DNA from: Aerococcus urinae | Lineage (GTDB): Bacteria > Bacillota > Bacilli > Lactobacillales > Aerococcaceae | Length of the DNA: 64,000 nucleotides | Assembly: GCF_001543175.1 (NCBI RefSeq) | Contig: NZ_CP014161.1 | Location: 744,001 to 808,000 of the forward strand | Direction of reading: 5' to 3' | Shown here: one piece after another, positions 25,684-33,870 of the stretch | Layout: each line of letters begins with the position of its first letter | Position numbering within the stretch: position 1 is the first letter of the stretch | Position numbers and translations under genes: made by a program | Notes under the pieces: generated by a model | Databases searched by the model: none | What the model saw: the letters and a program-made list of their open reading frames with translations, nothing else | Told to the model about the DNA's origin: nothing

Positions 25684-25707
25684 GGCTGTGATTTTCACAG
25701 CTTTTTT
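25684..25707 (+). terminator. Terminator of the pyrFE-MFS unit
   Basis: GCTGTGA (25685-25691) pairs with TCACAGC (25695-25701), followed by six T. The preceding 97 bases hold no gene. Confidence 0.9.
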
Positions 25708-25741
25708 GTTTTTCACTAATTCTTATGCCCGTCAATAATAA

Positions 25742-25777
25742 AAGGTGCTGATGAACCATAATGTTCATCAGCACCTA
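25742..25777 (-). terminator. Terminator of phoU (probably bidirectional)
   Basis: A perfect 14-bp stem, AGGTGCTGATGAAC with GTTCATCAGCACCT, surrounds a 6-nt loop. On the minus strand a T-rich tail follows. Confidence 0.88.
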
Positions 25778-25803
25778 ATAAAGTGAAAATTATATTTTCT
25801 TAT

Positions 25804-26475
25804 TTAGCCGTTAAGATCGACAACCTTGCCTTCATCTAAATAGATAATACGTTCGCAGAGGTTGGTCACGTAGTCACCCATGCGTTCTAAGTTAGAAATC
25901 ATGGAAATATATGAAGCCCCGGTTACCACTAAGCTGTTATCTTTCTTCATATCTGACACGACTTGTGGGATTAATTTATCAAAGTAGTGGTCAACTTTGG
26001 CATCCATTTCCGCTGCTGCCTTAGCTTGTTGGTCATTGCGAGTAACAAAGGCGTTAACAGCCAGCTCGGCCATTTCAATGACCGTATCAGTCATTATTTC
26101 GAGGTCAGATTCAATGTTTTCTAAACGGGGTTCATCTGCGATCCGTAGAGCTCCTTTTGCAATAGAGACGGCATGGTCACCCATTCTTTCAAGGTCAGCG
26201 CTGGCTTTAATGATGGAAATAATAAAGCGTAATTCATCGCCGATAGGGCTTTGTAGGGAAATTAGTCGGAAACATTCCTTATCAATGGCCACTTCATAAG
26301 CATTAATCTTTTCGTCATTTTTAATCACTTTTTCAGCGGCTTCATTATCATGGTTGAGAAGCGCATCAACAGCTTCTTCAATAGCTTTAGTAGTATCGAT
26401 TCCCATACGTGTAAATTGACCATCTAAGGTCTTTAATTCTTCGACAAAGGCTTTTCTTAGTTGTGTCTTTTTCAT
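25804..26475 (-). CDS. phoU: PhoU-family phosphate signalling protein
   Basis: A 223-residue all-helical protein with two PhoU repeats. Each has the metal-binding E/DxxxD pattern: DLERMGDHAVSIAKG and NLERMGDYVTNLCER. PhoU proteins restrain phosphate uptake and PhoR signalling by contacting the Pst transporter. The ATG at 26475 has GGGGAG in front. An upstream in-frame start at 26529 has no site and adds residues not seen in the family. No pst genes are adjacent, so this copy stands alone. Confidence 0.92.
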   Translation of the reverse strand: MKKTQLRKAFVEELKTLDGQFTRMGIDTTKAIEEAVDALLNHDNEAAEKVIKNDEKINAYEVAIDKECFRLISLQSPIGDELRFIISIIKASADLERMGDHAVSIAKGALRIADEPRLENIESDLEIMTDTVIEMAELAVNAFVTRNDQQAKAAAEMDAKVDHYFDKLIPQVVSDMKKDNSLVVTGASYISMISNLERMGDYVTNLCERIIYLDEGKVVDLNG

Positions 26476-26700
26476 TAAAAACTCACTCCCCGATATCTTA
26501 TATAGAAATAGTATTTTACCATAATCCACTCATAAAGTAAAAGGAAGCCCTTACAATATTATTGATTACTGGAATACTCATTTTCGTATCTTTATTTTAA
26601 CATGAATGTTCTGAATAATTATTGTTTAAAAGTGATAGCTTTTTAATAAAAGTTAAAAATTGTTTCTAATATTGGCTTCTTTTCCGTAATATATTATTTG
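26476..26700. other. AT-rich intergenic region between phoU and lysA
   Basis: About 225 bases without a supported gene. It must contain the phoU promoter on the minus strand, but no clear -35/-10 pair stands out. I see no lysine riboswitch or T-box signature here or in the following lysA leader. Confidence 0.5.
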
Positions 26701-26729
26701 TTGACTTTTAGCTTATATATTGCTAATCT
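26701..26729 (+). promoter_or_regulatory. Promoter of lysA
   Basis: TTGACT (26701-26706) and TAATCT (26724-26729) are 17 bases apart. The leader of about 90 bases shows no recognisable riboswitch. Confidence 0.6.
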
Positions 26730-26826
26730 TTCAATAAATTTAATGAGTAGACTGACAATTTGATCACTAAAAGCAGTTTTTAGGGTAAAATAGTTAGTAT
26801 CATGAAAAATATCTAGGAGGCAAAAT

Positions 26827-28143
26827 ATGAAACTGACGCAACATATGCAAGTGGTTAATAATGAATTAAACATTGCCGATATTCCTGTTTCTCGTCTAAA
26901 GGAAGAGTACGGAACTCCGCTTTATATTTATGATCAAAAGGGGATTAAAGATCAAGCGAAAACATTTATCAATGGCTTCCATTCTAAAAAGTTTACTACT
27001 CATATTATCTATGCCTCCAAGGCCTTTTTAAACCTTTATATCGCTCAACTAATCAATGAACAGGGCTGCTATCTTGATGCCGTTAGTGGTGGGGAGATAT
27101 ATACACTCTTGGCAGCTGGTGTTCCAGGAGAAAAAATATATTTCCATGGCAATAATAAAACAGAGTCAGAGATCATTCTAGCTTTTGAGCAAGGGATTGG
27201 AACATTTGTTATTGATAGCCAGACTGATTTTTATAAAGTAGAAAAAATCGCTAAATCTCTCAATAAAGAGGCAAAAGTCCTCTTAAGAATTAATCCTGGG
27301 ATTGAAGCAAGCACCCATAAATATATTCAAACCAGCCGCGATGATTCTAAATTTGGTATGAGTAGCCATGATGAGGATACGGTGACTTTGGTTAAAGAGA
27401 TGGTTAAGAGCGATTGGCTCGACTTTGCCGGTTTCCATTGCCATATCGGCTCACAAATATTAGAAGAAAGATTCTTTTTTGAAGAAGCCGATTTAATGTT
27501 GGGATTCTGTCGGCAAATGGAAGAAGAAACCGGCTGCCAGGTAAGAGAGATTAACCTGGGCGGCGGTTTTGGTGTGTACTATAGCCAAGCAGATCGTCCT
27601 TTTGATTATGAGAAATTTTTACAAAGCTACATTCAGGTCATTGAAGCAGCAATTGATCAATATGGCTTAGAGCATGTCGATACCGTAAGCATTGAGCCGG
27701 GACGGGCTTTAATTAATGATTTCGGGACAGCTCTTTATAGCGTTGGGGGTGTCAAACATACCCTGGCTGGTAAACCCTTTGTCTTTGTCGATGGTGGGAT
27801 GTCAGACAATATTCGCCCAGCCCTGTATCAAGCCAAATATGAAGCGGCCTTAGCTAATCGGATGAATGATGAGGTCGAAGGGGAGTACCGCGTAGCCGGA
27901 AAATTGTGTGAAACTGGTGACCAGTTGGTTCAAGATGCTCCCTTGCCAGAGGCTCGGATCGGGGACCTCTTGGTGATTCCTCGAGTAGGGGCTTATACTT
28001 ATACAATGAGTTCGAATTATAATCGTCTGGGACGTCCAGCCCTGGTCTTTGTCGAGGATGGGCAATCTTATTTGGCTGTCAAACGAGAAAGCTACCAAGA
28101 TTTGCTCAGAAACGACTATAATTATAAGAATAAAGAAGATTAG
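26827..28143 (+). CDS. lysA: Diaminopimelate decarboxylase
   Basis: LysA decarboxylates meso-diaminopimelate to L-lysine with pyridoxal phosphate. The 438-residue protein carries the cofactor lysine Lys65 in YASKAF, GFHCHIGSQ, the glycine-rich INLGGGFGVYY, SIEPGRALI, and at the dimer interface GKLCETGDQL and GAYTYTMSSNYN. The ATG is preceded by AGGAGG. It is followed after 30 bases by meso-DAP dehydrogenase, which makes the substrate of this reaction, so the two form a lysine unit. Confidence 0.97.
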   Translation: MKLTQHMQVVNNELNIADIPVSRLKEEYGTPLYIYDQKGIKDQAKTFINGFHSKKFTTHIIYASKAFLNLYIAQLINEQGCYLDAVSGGEIYTLLAAGVPGEKIYFHGNNKTESEIILAFEQGIGTFVIDSQTDFYKVEKIAKSLNKEAKVLLRINPGIEASTHKYIQTSRDDSKFGMSSHDEDTVTLVKEMVKSDWLDFAGFHCHIGSQILEERFFFEEADLMLGFCRQMEEETGCQVREINLGGGFGVYYSQADRPFDYEKFLQSYIQVIEAAIDQYGLEHVDTVSIEPGRALINDFGTALYSVGGVKHTLAGKPFVFVDGGMSDNIRPALYQAKYEAALANRMNDEVEGEYRVAGKLCETGDQLVQDAPLPEARIGDLLVIPRVGAYTYTMSSNYNRLGRPALVFVEDGQSYLAVKRESYQDLLRNDYNYKNKED

Positions 28144-28173
28144 TTTTATTAGAATTTAAAGGAGGAAACAAAA

Positions 28174-29145
28174 ATGATAAAAGTTGGTATTGTTGGCTAT
28201 GGTAATTTAGGTAAGGGCGTGGAAATTGCAGTTAATGCAGCGGAAGATATGGAATTGCTAGGAATTTTTACTAGACGCCAGCCTGAGAAATTAGATACAA
28301 AGAGCCCAGCCTATCAAATTGATGACATTCTTGACTTTAAAGACAAAATTGATGTCTTAATTTTATGTGGTGGTTCTCAATCTGATATTCCTGTTCAAGC
28401 TCCTCGTCTAGCGAAAAACTTTAATACAGTGGATGCCTACGATAACCACGATAAGATTCCAGAATACTTCGATCAAATGGATCAACTTGCTAAAGAAAAT
28501 AGCCATGTCTCTGTGATTGCTACGGGTTGGGATCCAGGTCTGTTCTCACTTAACCGCTTATTAGCTGAAACAATTTTACCGCAAGGGCAAACCTATACTT
28601 TTTGGGGCAGAGGGGTTAGCCAAGGCCATTCTGATGCAGTACGCCGGGTAGATGGCGTCAAGGCAGCTATTCAATATACCGTGCCTAATCAAGCCATGCT
28701 AGAGGCAGCAAAGGCTGGTGACCCTATTGATTACCAACAAGCGACTGCCCATAGTCGTGAAGTCTATGCGGTTTTAGAAGAGGGCGCTGATCCAGACCAA
28801 GTTGCCAAAGCGATCAAGACCATGCCAGATTACTTCGCACCCTACGACCAAGTTGATGTGCATTTTATTTCTCAAAAAGAATTAGATCAAAACCATCAAG
28901 GGATTCCTCATGGGGGTGAAGTGGTGCGCCAAGGACGAACCAGCGCTGACCACCACGCAGTTTATAATTTTGCTCTGCAATTAGGCAGCAACCCTGAGTT
29001 CACCGGTGCAGTGAATACTTGCTATGCGCGAGCTGCTTACCGTTTAGCTAAGGAAGAACAATTTGGGGCTAAAACAGTCTTTGATATTGCCCCCGCTTAT
29101 CTTTCTGCAAAATCTGGTGCACAACTCCGCCACGAATTGCTCTAG
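28174..29145 (+). CDS. ddh: meso-Diaminopimelate dehydrogenase
   Basis: Ddh makes meso-diaminopimelate in one step from tetrahydrodipicolinate, ammonia and NADPH, bypassing the acyl-intermediate pathways. The 323-residue protein begins with the Rossmann motif GIVGYGNLGKGVE and contains IFTRR after the second strand (NADP recognition), ATGWDPGLFSLNR and the GRGVSQGHSDAVRRVDGV substrate region. AAGGAGG is in front of the ATG. This enzyme is uncommon in lactic acid bacteria. The product serves lysine synthesis through lysA. Confidence 0.95.
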   Translation: MIKVGIVGYGNLGKGVEIAVNAAEDMELLGIFTRRQPEKLDTKSPAYQIDDILDFKDKIDVLILCGGSQSDIPVQAPRLAKNFNTVDAYDNHDKIPEYFDQMDQLAKENSHVSVIATGWDPGLFSLNRLLAETILPQGQTYTFWGRGVSQGHSDAVRRVDGVKAAIQYTVPNQAMLEAAKAGDPIDYQQATAHSREVYAVLEEGADPDQVAKAIKTMPDYFAPYDQVDVHFISQKELDQNHQGIPHGGEVVRQGRTSADHHAVYNFALQLGSNPEFTGAVNTCYARAAYRLAKEEQFGAKTVFDIAPAYLSAKSGAQLRHELL

Positions 29146-29270
29146 GTCTTGAGCATAAAGAAAGCATTTACATGACATGTTTGATATACTGAAGTCAGTT
29201 GGAAATTGGGAGGATCAGCTCTGATTCTCTAACTGTTTTGAGTCAAATATGTGAATGGAGGCTTTGTATA

Positions 29271-30374
29271 ATGAGAATTGGTGTACCTAAAGAAATCAAG
29301 AATCATGAAGATCGGGTGGCAATGACACCGGCCAATGCCTTTAACCTTGTCCAAGCTGGTCATGAAGTGCTTATCGAAAGCTCAGCTGGTGTAGGTTCTT
29401 CATATGAAGATAGTGAATATGAAGAAGTAGGAGCTAAGATCGTAAGCTCTGCTAAAGAAGCATGGGACGTTGATATGGTGGTTAAGGTTAAAGAACCCCT
29501 TGAATCTGAATACCAATATCTCCGTGAAGACTTAATTGTGATGACCTATCTGCATTTAGCGGATAACGAACCTTTGGTGGATGCTTTAATTGAAAATAAA
29601 ACCACAGGTGTAGCTTATGAAACCATGGAGTTAAATGGAAAATTGCCTTTACTTAACCCAATGAGTGAAGTGGCTGGACGGACTGCTATTCAAGTCGGTG
29701 CTCACTATCTTGAAAAAACTAATGGTGGTAAAGGGAAGCTCTTAGGTGGTGTGCCAGGAACCCAAGCCGGGAAAGTGGTTATTATCGGCGGCGGTAATGT
29801 TGGTTATAATGCCGCTCGGATGGCTGTTGGCTTAGGCGCTAATGTAACTATTCTTGACTTGAATCCAGCACGTTTAGGTGAATTAGATGACCTCTTCCAA
29901 GGTCGCGTTAATACATTAATGTCCAATGCTTATAACATTGCTAATGAAGTAAAGGATGCTGATGTAGTCATTGGCTCCGTTCTTATTCCTGGACGTAAGG
30001 CACCAATTTTAGTAACGGAAGATATGGTGAAGACCATGGAAGAAGGTTCTGTTTTAATCGACGTTGCTATTGACCAAGGTGGTAACTTTGAAACTTCTGA
30101 TCATGCAACGAACCATGATGATCCTGTATATACTAAACATGGTATTGTTCATTATACCGTTGCAAATATTCCAGGAGCTGTACCAAAGACAGCCACAGAA
30201 GCATTAACTAACGCTACCATGACTTATGTTCAACAAATTGCTAATTTAGGTATTGAAGAAGCTGCTAAAGCTAACCATACAGTATTTACTGGGGTGAACA
30301 CCTACAAGGGTGAATTAACTAGCGCCGATGTAGCTGAAACCAGTAAACATGATTACAAAGAGTTAAAATTCTAA
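29271..30374 (+). CDS. ald: Alanine dehydrogenase
   Basis: Ald reversibly oxidises L-alanine to pyruvate and ammonia with NAD. The 367-residue protein starts [17 protein letters not shown]. Lys74 (VKVKEP) and His95 (MTYLHLA) are the catalytic residues, and [18 protein letters not shown] is the NAD fold with an Asp-bearing LDLN. The ATG at 29271 follows GGAGG; an in-frame start at 29199 does not fit the family. A palindromic ACATGACATGT lies 100 bases upstream, but I cannot define a promoter with confidence. Ammonia use links it to ddh. Confidence 0.96.
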   Translation: MRIGVPKEIKNHEDRVAMTPANAFNLVQAGHEVLIESSAGVGSSYEDSEYEEVGAKIVSSAKEAWDVDMVVKVKEPLESEYQYLREDLIVMTYLHLADNEPLVDALIENKTTGVAYETMELNGKLPLLNPMSEVAGRTAIQVGAHYLEKTNGGKGKLLGGVPGTQAGKVVIIGGGNVGYNAARMAVGLGANVTILDLNPARLGELDDLFQGRVNTLMSNAYNIANEVKDADVVIGSVLIPGRKAPILVTEDMVKTMEEGSVLIDVAIDQGGNFETSDHATNHDDPVYTKHGIVHYTVANIPGAVPKTATEALTNATMTYVQQIANLGIEEAAKANHTVFTGVNTYKGELTSADVAETSKHDYKELKF

Positions 30375-30393
30375 TAGTCTTTAGGCAAAGTAA

Positions 30394-30424
30394 AAAGAGA
30401 GGCTGTGAAAACAGTCTCTCTTTT
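30394..30424. terminator. Bidirectional terminator between ald and uppP
   Basis: AAGAGAGGCTGT (30395-30406) pairs with ACAGTCTCTCTT (30411-30422) around a GAAA loop. T runs are present on both strands. Confidence 0.9.
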
Positions 30425-30443
30425 CGTTTATCCATTTTAGTGA

Positions 30444-31271
30444 TTATTGAAAAATAGCAAAGAAGATAATTACTATAATTCCTAAAGCAATCCGATACCA
30501 ACCAAAGGCTTTAAAATCATTCTTTTGGACATAGCGTAGTAAGAAGCGAATCGTTAAAATCGAAACAATGTAGGCGATGACCATTCCTAAGATTAGTAGG
30601 AAGCCTTCTTCGGTTGAAAAGCGAAATCCGTCGAGGAATCCCTTAGTTAGTTTTAAGAAAGTCATTCCGAACATAATGGGAATACTCATAAAAAAGGAAA
30701 AATCGGCAGCAGTAGGGCGGGAGGTTCCTAAAATCGTTGCTCCTAGGATGGATGAACCAGATCTTGAGGTCCCAGGAATGACTGATAGGGCCTGGAAGAG
30801 TCCAATTTGAAAGGCTTTTTTGTAAGATAATTCTTGAGTTGAATGGACGGTTACAGGGCGGTTTTTATTTCGATTTTCAACGACGATGAAGGCAATTCCG
30901 TAAATAATCAGTGCAGCAGATACTACCACCCAATTTTGGAAATGTTCTTCAGCGAAGTCGTTAAATAAAAGACCAATAACACCTGCGGGAATACAGCCAA
31001 CTACCACCTTAAACCAAGTTTCCCAAGTCTGCTTTTTCTCTTCAGCACTTTTTTGATTTGAAAAAGGGTTTAAGCGGTCAAAATAGATCCAAACAACGGC
31101 TAAGATTGCCCCTAATTGGATAACGTATACAAAAATATTCCAAAATTCCGGTCTAAAATCCATGGAAATAAATTCTTCTACCAAAATTAAGTGGCCAGTA
31201 CTACTAATTGGCAACCATTCGGTAATTCCTTCGACAATCCCCATGATGAAAACTTTGATAATATCTAACAT
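30444..31271 (-). CDS. uppP: Undecaprenyl-diphosphate phosphatase (UppP/BacA)
   Basis: UppP removes a phosphate from undecaprenyl diphosphate to recycle the lipid carrier of cell-wall synthesis, and it confers bacitracin tolerance. The 275-residue membrane protein shows both family signatures: EGITEWLPISSTGHLIL at 14-30 and VIPGTSRSGSSI in the second half. About seven membrane segments are visible. AAAGGATG precedes the ATG by about 12 bases, which is long. Monocistronic. Confidence 0.96.
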   Translation of the reverse strand: MLDIIKVFIMGIVEGITEWLPISSTGHLILVEEFISMDFRPEFWNIFVYVIQLGAILAVVWIYFDRLNPFSNQKSAEEKKQTWETWFKVVVGCIPAGVIGLLFNDFAEEHFQNWVVVSAALIIYGIAFIVVENRNKNRPVTVHSTQELSYKKAFQIGLFQALSVIPGTSRSGSSILGATILGTSRPTAADFSFFMSIPIMFGMTFLKLTKGFLDGFRFSTEEGFLLILGMVIAYIVSILTIRFLLRYVQKNDFKAFGWYRIALGIIVIIFFAIFQ

Positions 31272-31310
31272 TAAAATAAACGCATCCTTTCACTAGCATT
31301 TTTGTAGTAT

Positions 31311-31362
31311 AGCTAAAATACGAGGTCTTGACTAGGCCTAGGCGTAATTTTTAGCTTTTTTT
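31311..31362 (+). terminator. Terminator-like inverted repeat upstream of uppP
   Basis: AGCTAAAATACG (31311-31322) pairs with CGTAATTTTTAGCT (31343-31356, 2-nt bulge), followed by seven T on the plus strand. No plus-strand gene ends here. It may block antisense transcription into the lactonase gene. It also overlaps the likely uppP promoter on the minus strand. Confidence 0.45.
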
Positions 31363-31375
31363 AATTTGCTTAAGC

Positions 31376-32389
31376 CTATTGGACGCAAACAATTTCATTG
31401 AGGGGACAGCTGACATTGAGTGGACTTAATTGTCCGGTATTGTGGTCACGTTTAAAGAAGGTCACTTTCTTCTCTTTTTGATGTCCTACAATGACGTGAC
31501 TTTGGTTAGCGTCAAAGTTAAAGTCACGTGGAAAGTCTCCACCAGAAGGAATGGATTGAATATGACTTAATTGAGAACCTTCTTTAGAAACTTCAAATAC
31601 TTCTAGGCTGTTGTAACCTCGATTGGAGACATATAAGAAGTTTCCATCTTGGGAGATACGAATTGCAGCACTACTATTTTCACCGCTATAAGTCTCTGGT
31701 AAACAATTCACCCGGTCGACAAAGGAAAAGTGACCCTCATCATAAGTCAAAATATCGATGGTGTGTGAAAGCTCACCAATCACATAAAGAATGTCTTCTT
31801 TAGGATGAAAAACTAAATGCCTTGGACCAGTCCCTGCTTGACATTGGTAGGAGGCTTTTTCTTGTAATTGGCCCTCTTGGTCAAATTGATAGCTGATCAC
31901 ACTATCTGTCCCTAAGTCACAGGCTAGGTAATATTTGCCATCTGGACTAGTGTTAAAATAATGGCAGTGAGAGCTTTCTTGGTTGGGGTGAGGCCCTTGG
32001 CCAGTCCGGCTGATTATTTGTTGGAGCTGTAATTGACCATCACTTTGTATTTTTATAAGCGCCAATGTCCCTTCATGGTAATTGGCATTGAGTAGTAATT
32101 GGCGCTCTTCATCTAGAGCTAGGTAACAGCCGTTATGTTCCAAGAAGGCACAGTGATCAACAAAAACGAAATGCTGGCCTTCTTTTCGATAATGGCTGAC
32201 TCCAGGGCTCGGTTGGTCAGTGAGCGTATAGAGTTCTTTACCATCAGTAGAAAGAGCCAGGTAAGTTGGATTTGATTCAGAAATTATTAATTCATGTCCT
32301 TTAATTTCCTCATGATGACTATCCCATTTTAGTAGATGGATGCCTTGGTTGTCTTGACGTGTATAGCCAGCTAAATAGATTTTTTCCAT
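31376..32389 (-). CDS. Lactonase-family seven-bladed beta-propeller protein (6-phosphogluconolactonase-like)
   Basis: A 337-residue protein of the YbhE/YkgB lactonase family. The repeated blades show motifs such as GPHPNQESSHCHYFNTSPDG, GTGPRHLVFHP, YVSNRGYNSLEVF and GDFPRDFNFD. Family members hydrolyse 6-phosphogluconolactone in the pentose phosphate pathway; other lactones are possible. GGAG precedes the ATG at 32389. It is transcribed divergently from the AI-2E-family permease and has no obvious pathway partner nearby. Confidence 0.88.
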   Translation of the reverse strand: MEKIYLAGYTRQDNQGIHLLKWDSHHEEIKGHELIISESNPTYLALSTDGKELYTLTDQPSPGVSHYRKEGQHFVFVDHCAFLEHNGCYLALDEERQLLLNANYHEGTLALIKIQSDGQLQLQQIISRTGQGPHPNQESSHCHYFNTSPDGKYYLACDLGTDSVISYQFDQEGQLQEKASYQCQAGTGPRHLVFHPKEDILYVIGELSHTIDILTYDEGHFSFVDRVNCLPETYSGENSSAAIRISQDGNFLYVSNRGYNSLEVFEVSKEGSQLSHIQSIPSGGDFPRDFNFDANQSHVIVGHQKEKKVTFFKRDHNTGQLSPLNVSCPLNEIVCVQ

Positions 32390-32489
32390 AATAATCTCCT
32401 TTACAATCTCTGATATATTAAATTTTACACTATGTTAATTTATTTAGCGAACAAGTATGGTAAAATCATTTGGAAAAGTAGGTGTTTAT

Positions 32490-33734
32490 ATGTCTCAAAA
32501 CAAGCAGAATACAGAAATAAAAAATAAGGATAAAAAGCAAATTAAGCAAGGCTTTTCCTGGCTAAAAATGCCCGATATCGTTAGTCGTGTCCTAGACAAT
32601 CGTTATGTATCGCTATTAGTCATTTTAATCTTATTCGCTTTATTTATCCTATTATTAACCCAAATCGCTTTTGTCTTTACCCCAATTATTGAATTTATCC
32701 AAACAATAATCTTGCCCATTATTTTTGCTGGGGTCTTTTACTACTTGTCTTCACCCCTAATTAATTTTCTAAGGAAAAGGGGCTTGAATTCTTATTGGAT
32801 AGCTGGAATTGTGCTCCTAGTGCTGGTTTTAATCATTCTATGGTTAATTTCATTCATTCCTAATTTAATTGATGAAGCCAAACATTTAATCGGTAATTGG
32901 TCAAATATTTGGGCCCAGTACCAGTCAGAAATTGAAAATATTATCTTTGGTCGCTGGTTCGAGAGAAGTCAGGAGACTTTAGCAGAATACTTAAATAATT
33001 TTAATCTAAATCAATTTAACTTTAATTGGCGCGAGCTCATGAATACAACCCTGTCCAGTATTGGTTCTGTTTTTGGTGTGATTACCCGGGTGATTATTGC
33101 CTTAGTGACAGCACCAATTATCTTGTTTTATTTGATTGCTGATGGTGAGAAATTTAGGGATAATTTTGCTTCCTTTATTCCAGTGAAGATTCGTAATAAG
33201 ACGATGCGTCTATTGGCGGATATGAACCAGCAAATTTCAGCCTATGTCAGAGGGCAAATCTTTGTAGCAATCGCGGTAGCAGTGATGTTTGCCATTGGTT
33301 ATGCCATTATCGGCTTAAATTACGGGACCATCTTAGCAGTTGTTGCAGGGGCTTTAAATGTTATCCCCTATGTCGGGTCTTTCTTTGGTATTCTACCGTC
33401 TTTGATTGTTGGTTTAGTTCAAGATCCCTTTATGGTTATCAAGGTACTGATCGTATTTGCTATTGAACAAACCATTGAAAGTCGGATTATTTCCCCACTG
33501 ATTTTAGGCAGTAATTTGAATATTCATCCTATTACCATTATGCTTCTACTAATTGCTGGTGGAGACCTCTTTGGAGTGGTGGGAATTATCATTATTATTC
33601 CGGTTTATGCCGTTTTAAAGGTGATTTTCACCTATATCTTTGAATGGTATCGAGAAGTTTCGGGCCTCTATGAAGAAGATTTGATCCAAGAACGGGAATT
33701 AAAGGAGCCCCTAGTCGACCAAGACCATAAATAA
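32490..33734 (+). CDS. AI-2E transporter-family membrane protein (copy 1)
   Basis: A 414-residue member of the TqsA/PerM/YdiK family with about eight membrane segments. A charged N-terminal tail (1-45) is followed by two hydrophobic pairs and the conserved C-terminal half GLNYGTILAVVAGALNVIPYVGSFFG. The ATG at 32490 follows AGTAGGTG; an in-frame start at 32457 is less likely. The family name does not prove autoinducer transport, because members also act as sodium/proton antiporters. A second member lies at 51700-52866. Confidence 0.88.
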   Translation: MSQNKQNTEIKNKDKKQIKQGFSWLKMPDIVSRVLDNRYVSLLVILILFALFILLLTQIAFVFTPIIEFIQTIILPIIFAGVFYYLSSPLINFLRKRGLNSYWIAGIVLLVLVLIILWLISFIPNLIDEAKHLIGNWSNIWAQYQSEIENIIFGRWFERSQETLAEYLNNFNLNQFNFNWRELMNTTLSSIGSVFGVITRVIIALVTAPIILFYLIADGEKFRDNFASFIPVKIRNKTMRLLADMNQQISAYVRGQIFVAIAVAVMFAIGYAIIGLNYGTILAVVAGALNVIPYVGSFFGILPSLIVGLVQDPFMVIKVLIVFAIEQTIESRIISPLILGSNLNIHPITIMLLLIAGGDLFGVVGIIIIIPVYAVLKVIFTYIFEWYREVSGLYEEDLIQERELKEPLVDQDHK

Positions 33735-33790
33735 TAATATTAGTGATCCTGGTCTAAACCTTTTATTGACGAAGAAAAAGTTAAGCAAAT

Positions 33791-33827
33791 TTCCTAGCTA
33801 AGCGAGCTAACTCGATAGCTACAGGAA
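33791..33827 (+). promoter_or_regulatory. Stem-loop in the murT-gatD leader
   Basis: Three stacked stems (TTCCT/AGGAA, AGCTA/TAGCT, CGAG/CTCG) surround a CTAA loop. No T run follows, so it is not a terminator. It lies 44 bases before the murT start and could stabilise the mRNA or bind a regulator. Confidence 0.45.
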
Positions 33828-33870
33828 AATGAATTTGAAGATGTAAGTAAAAAGAGGAGAGTAGCTTTTA

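Noticed and set aside
26476-26826. Lysine riboswitch or T-box before lysA
   Set aside because: The leader is too short after the likely promoter and lacks the conserved core bases and a terminator hairpin.
31311-31362. Terminator of the lactonase gene
   Set aside because: The T run lies on the wrong strand for that gene; kept only as a plus-strand terminator-like repeat.
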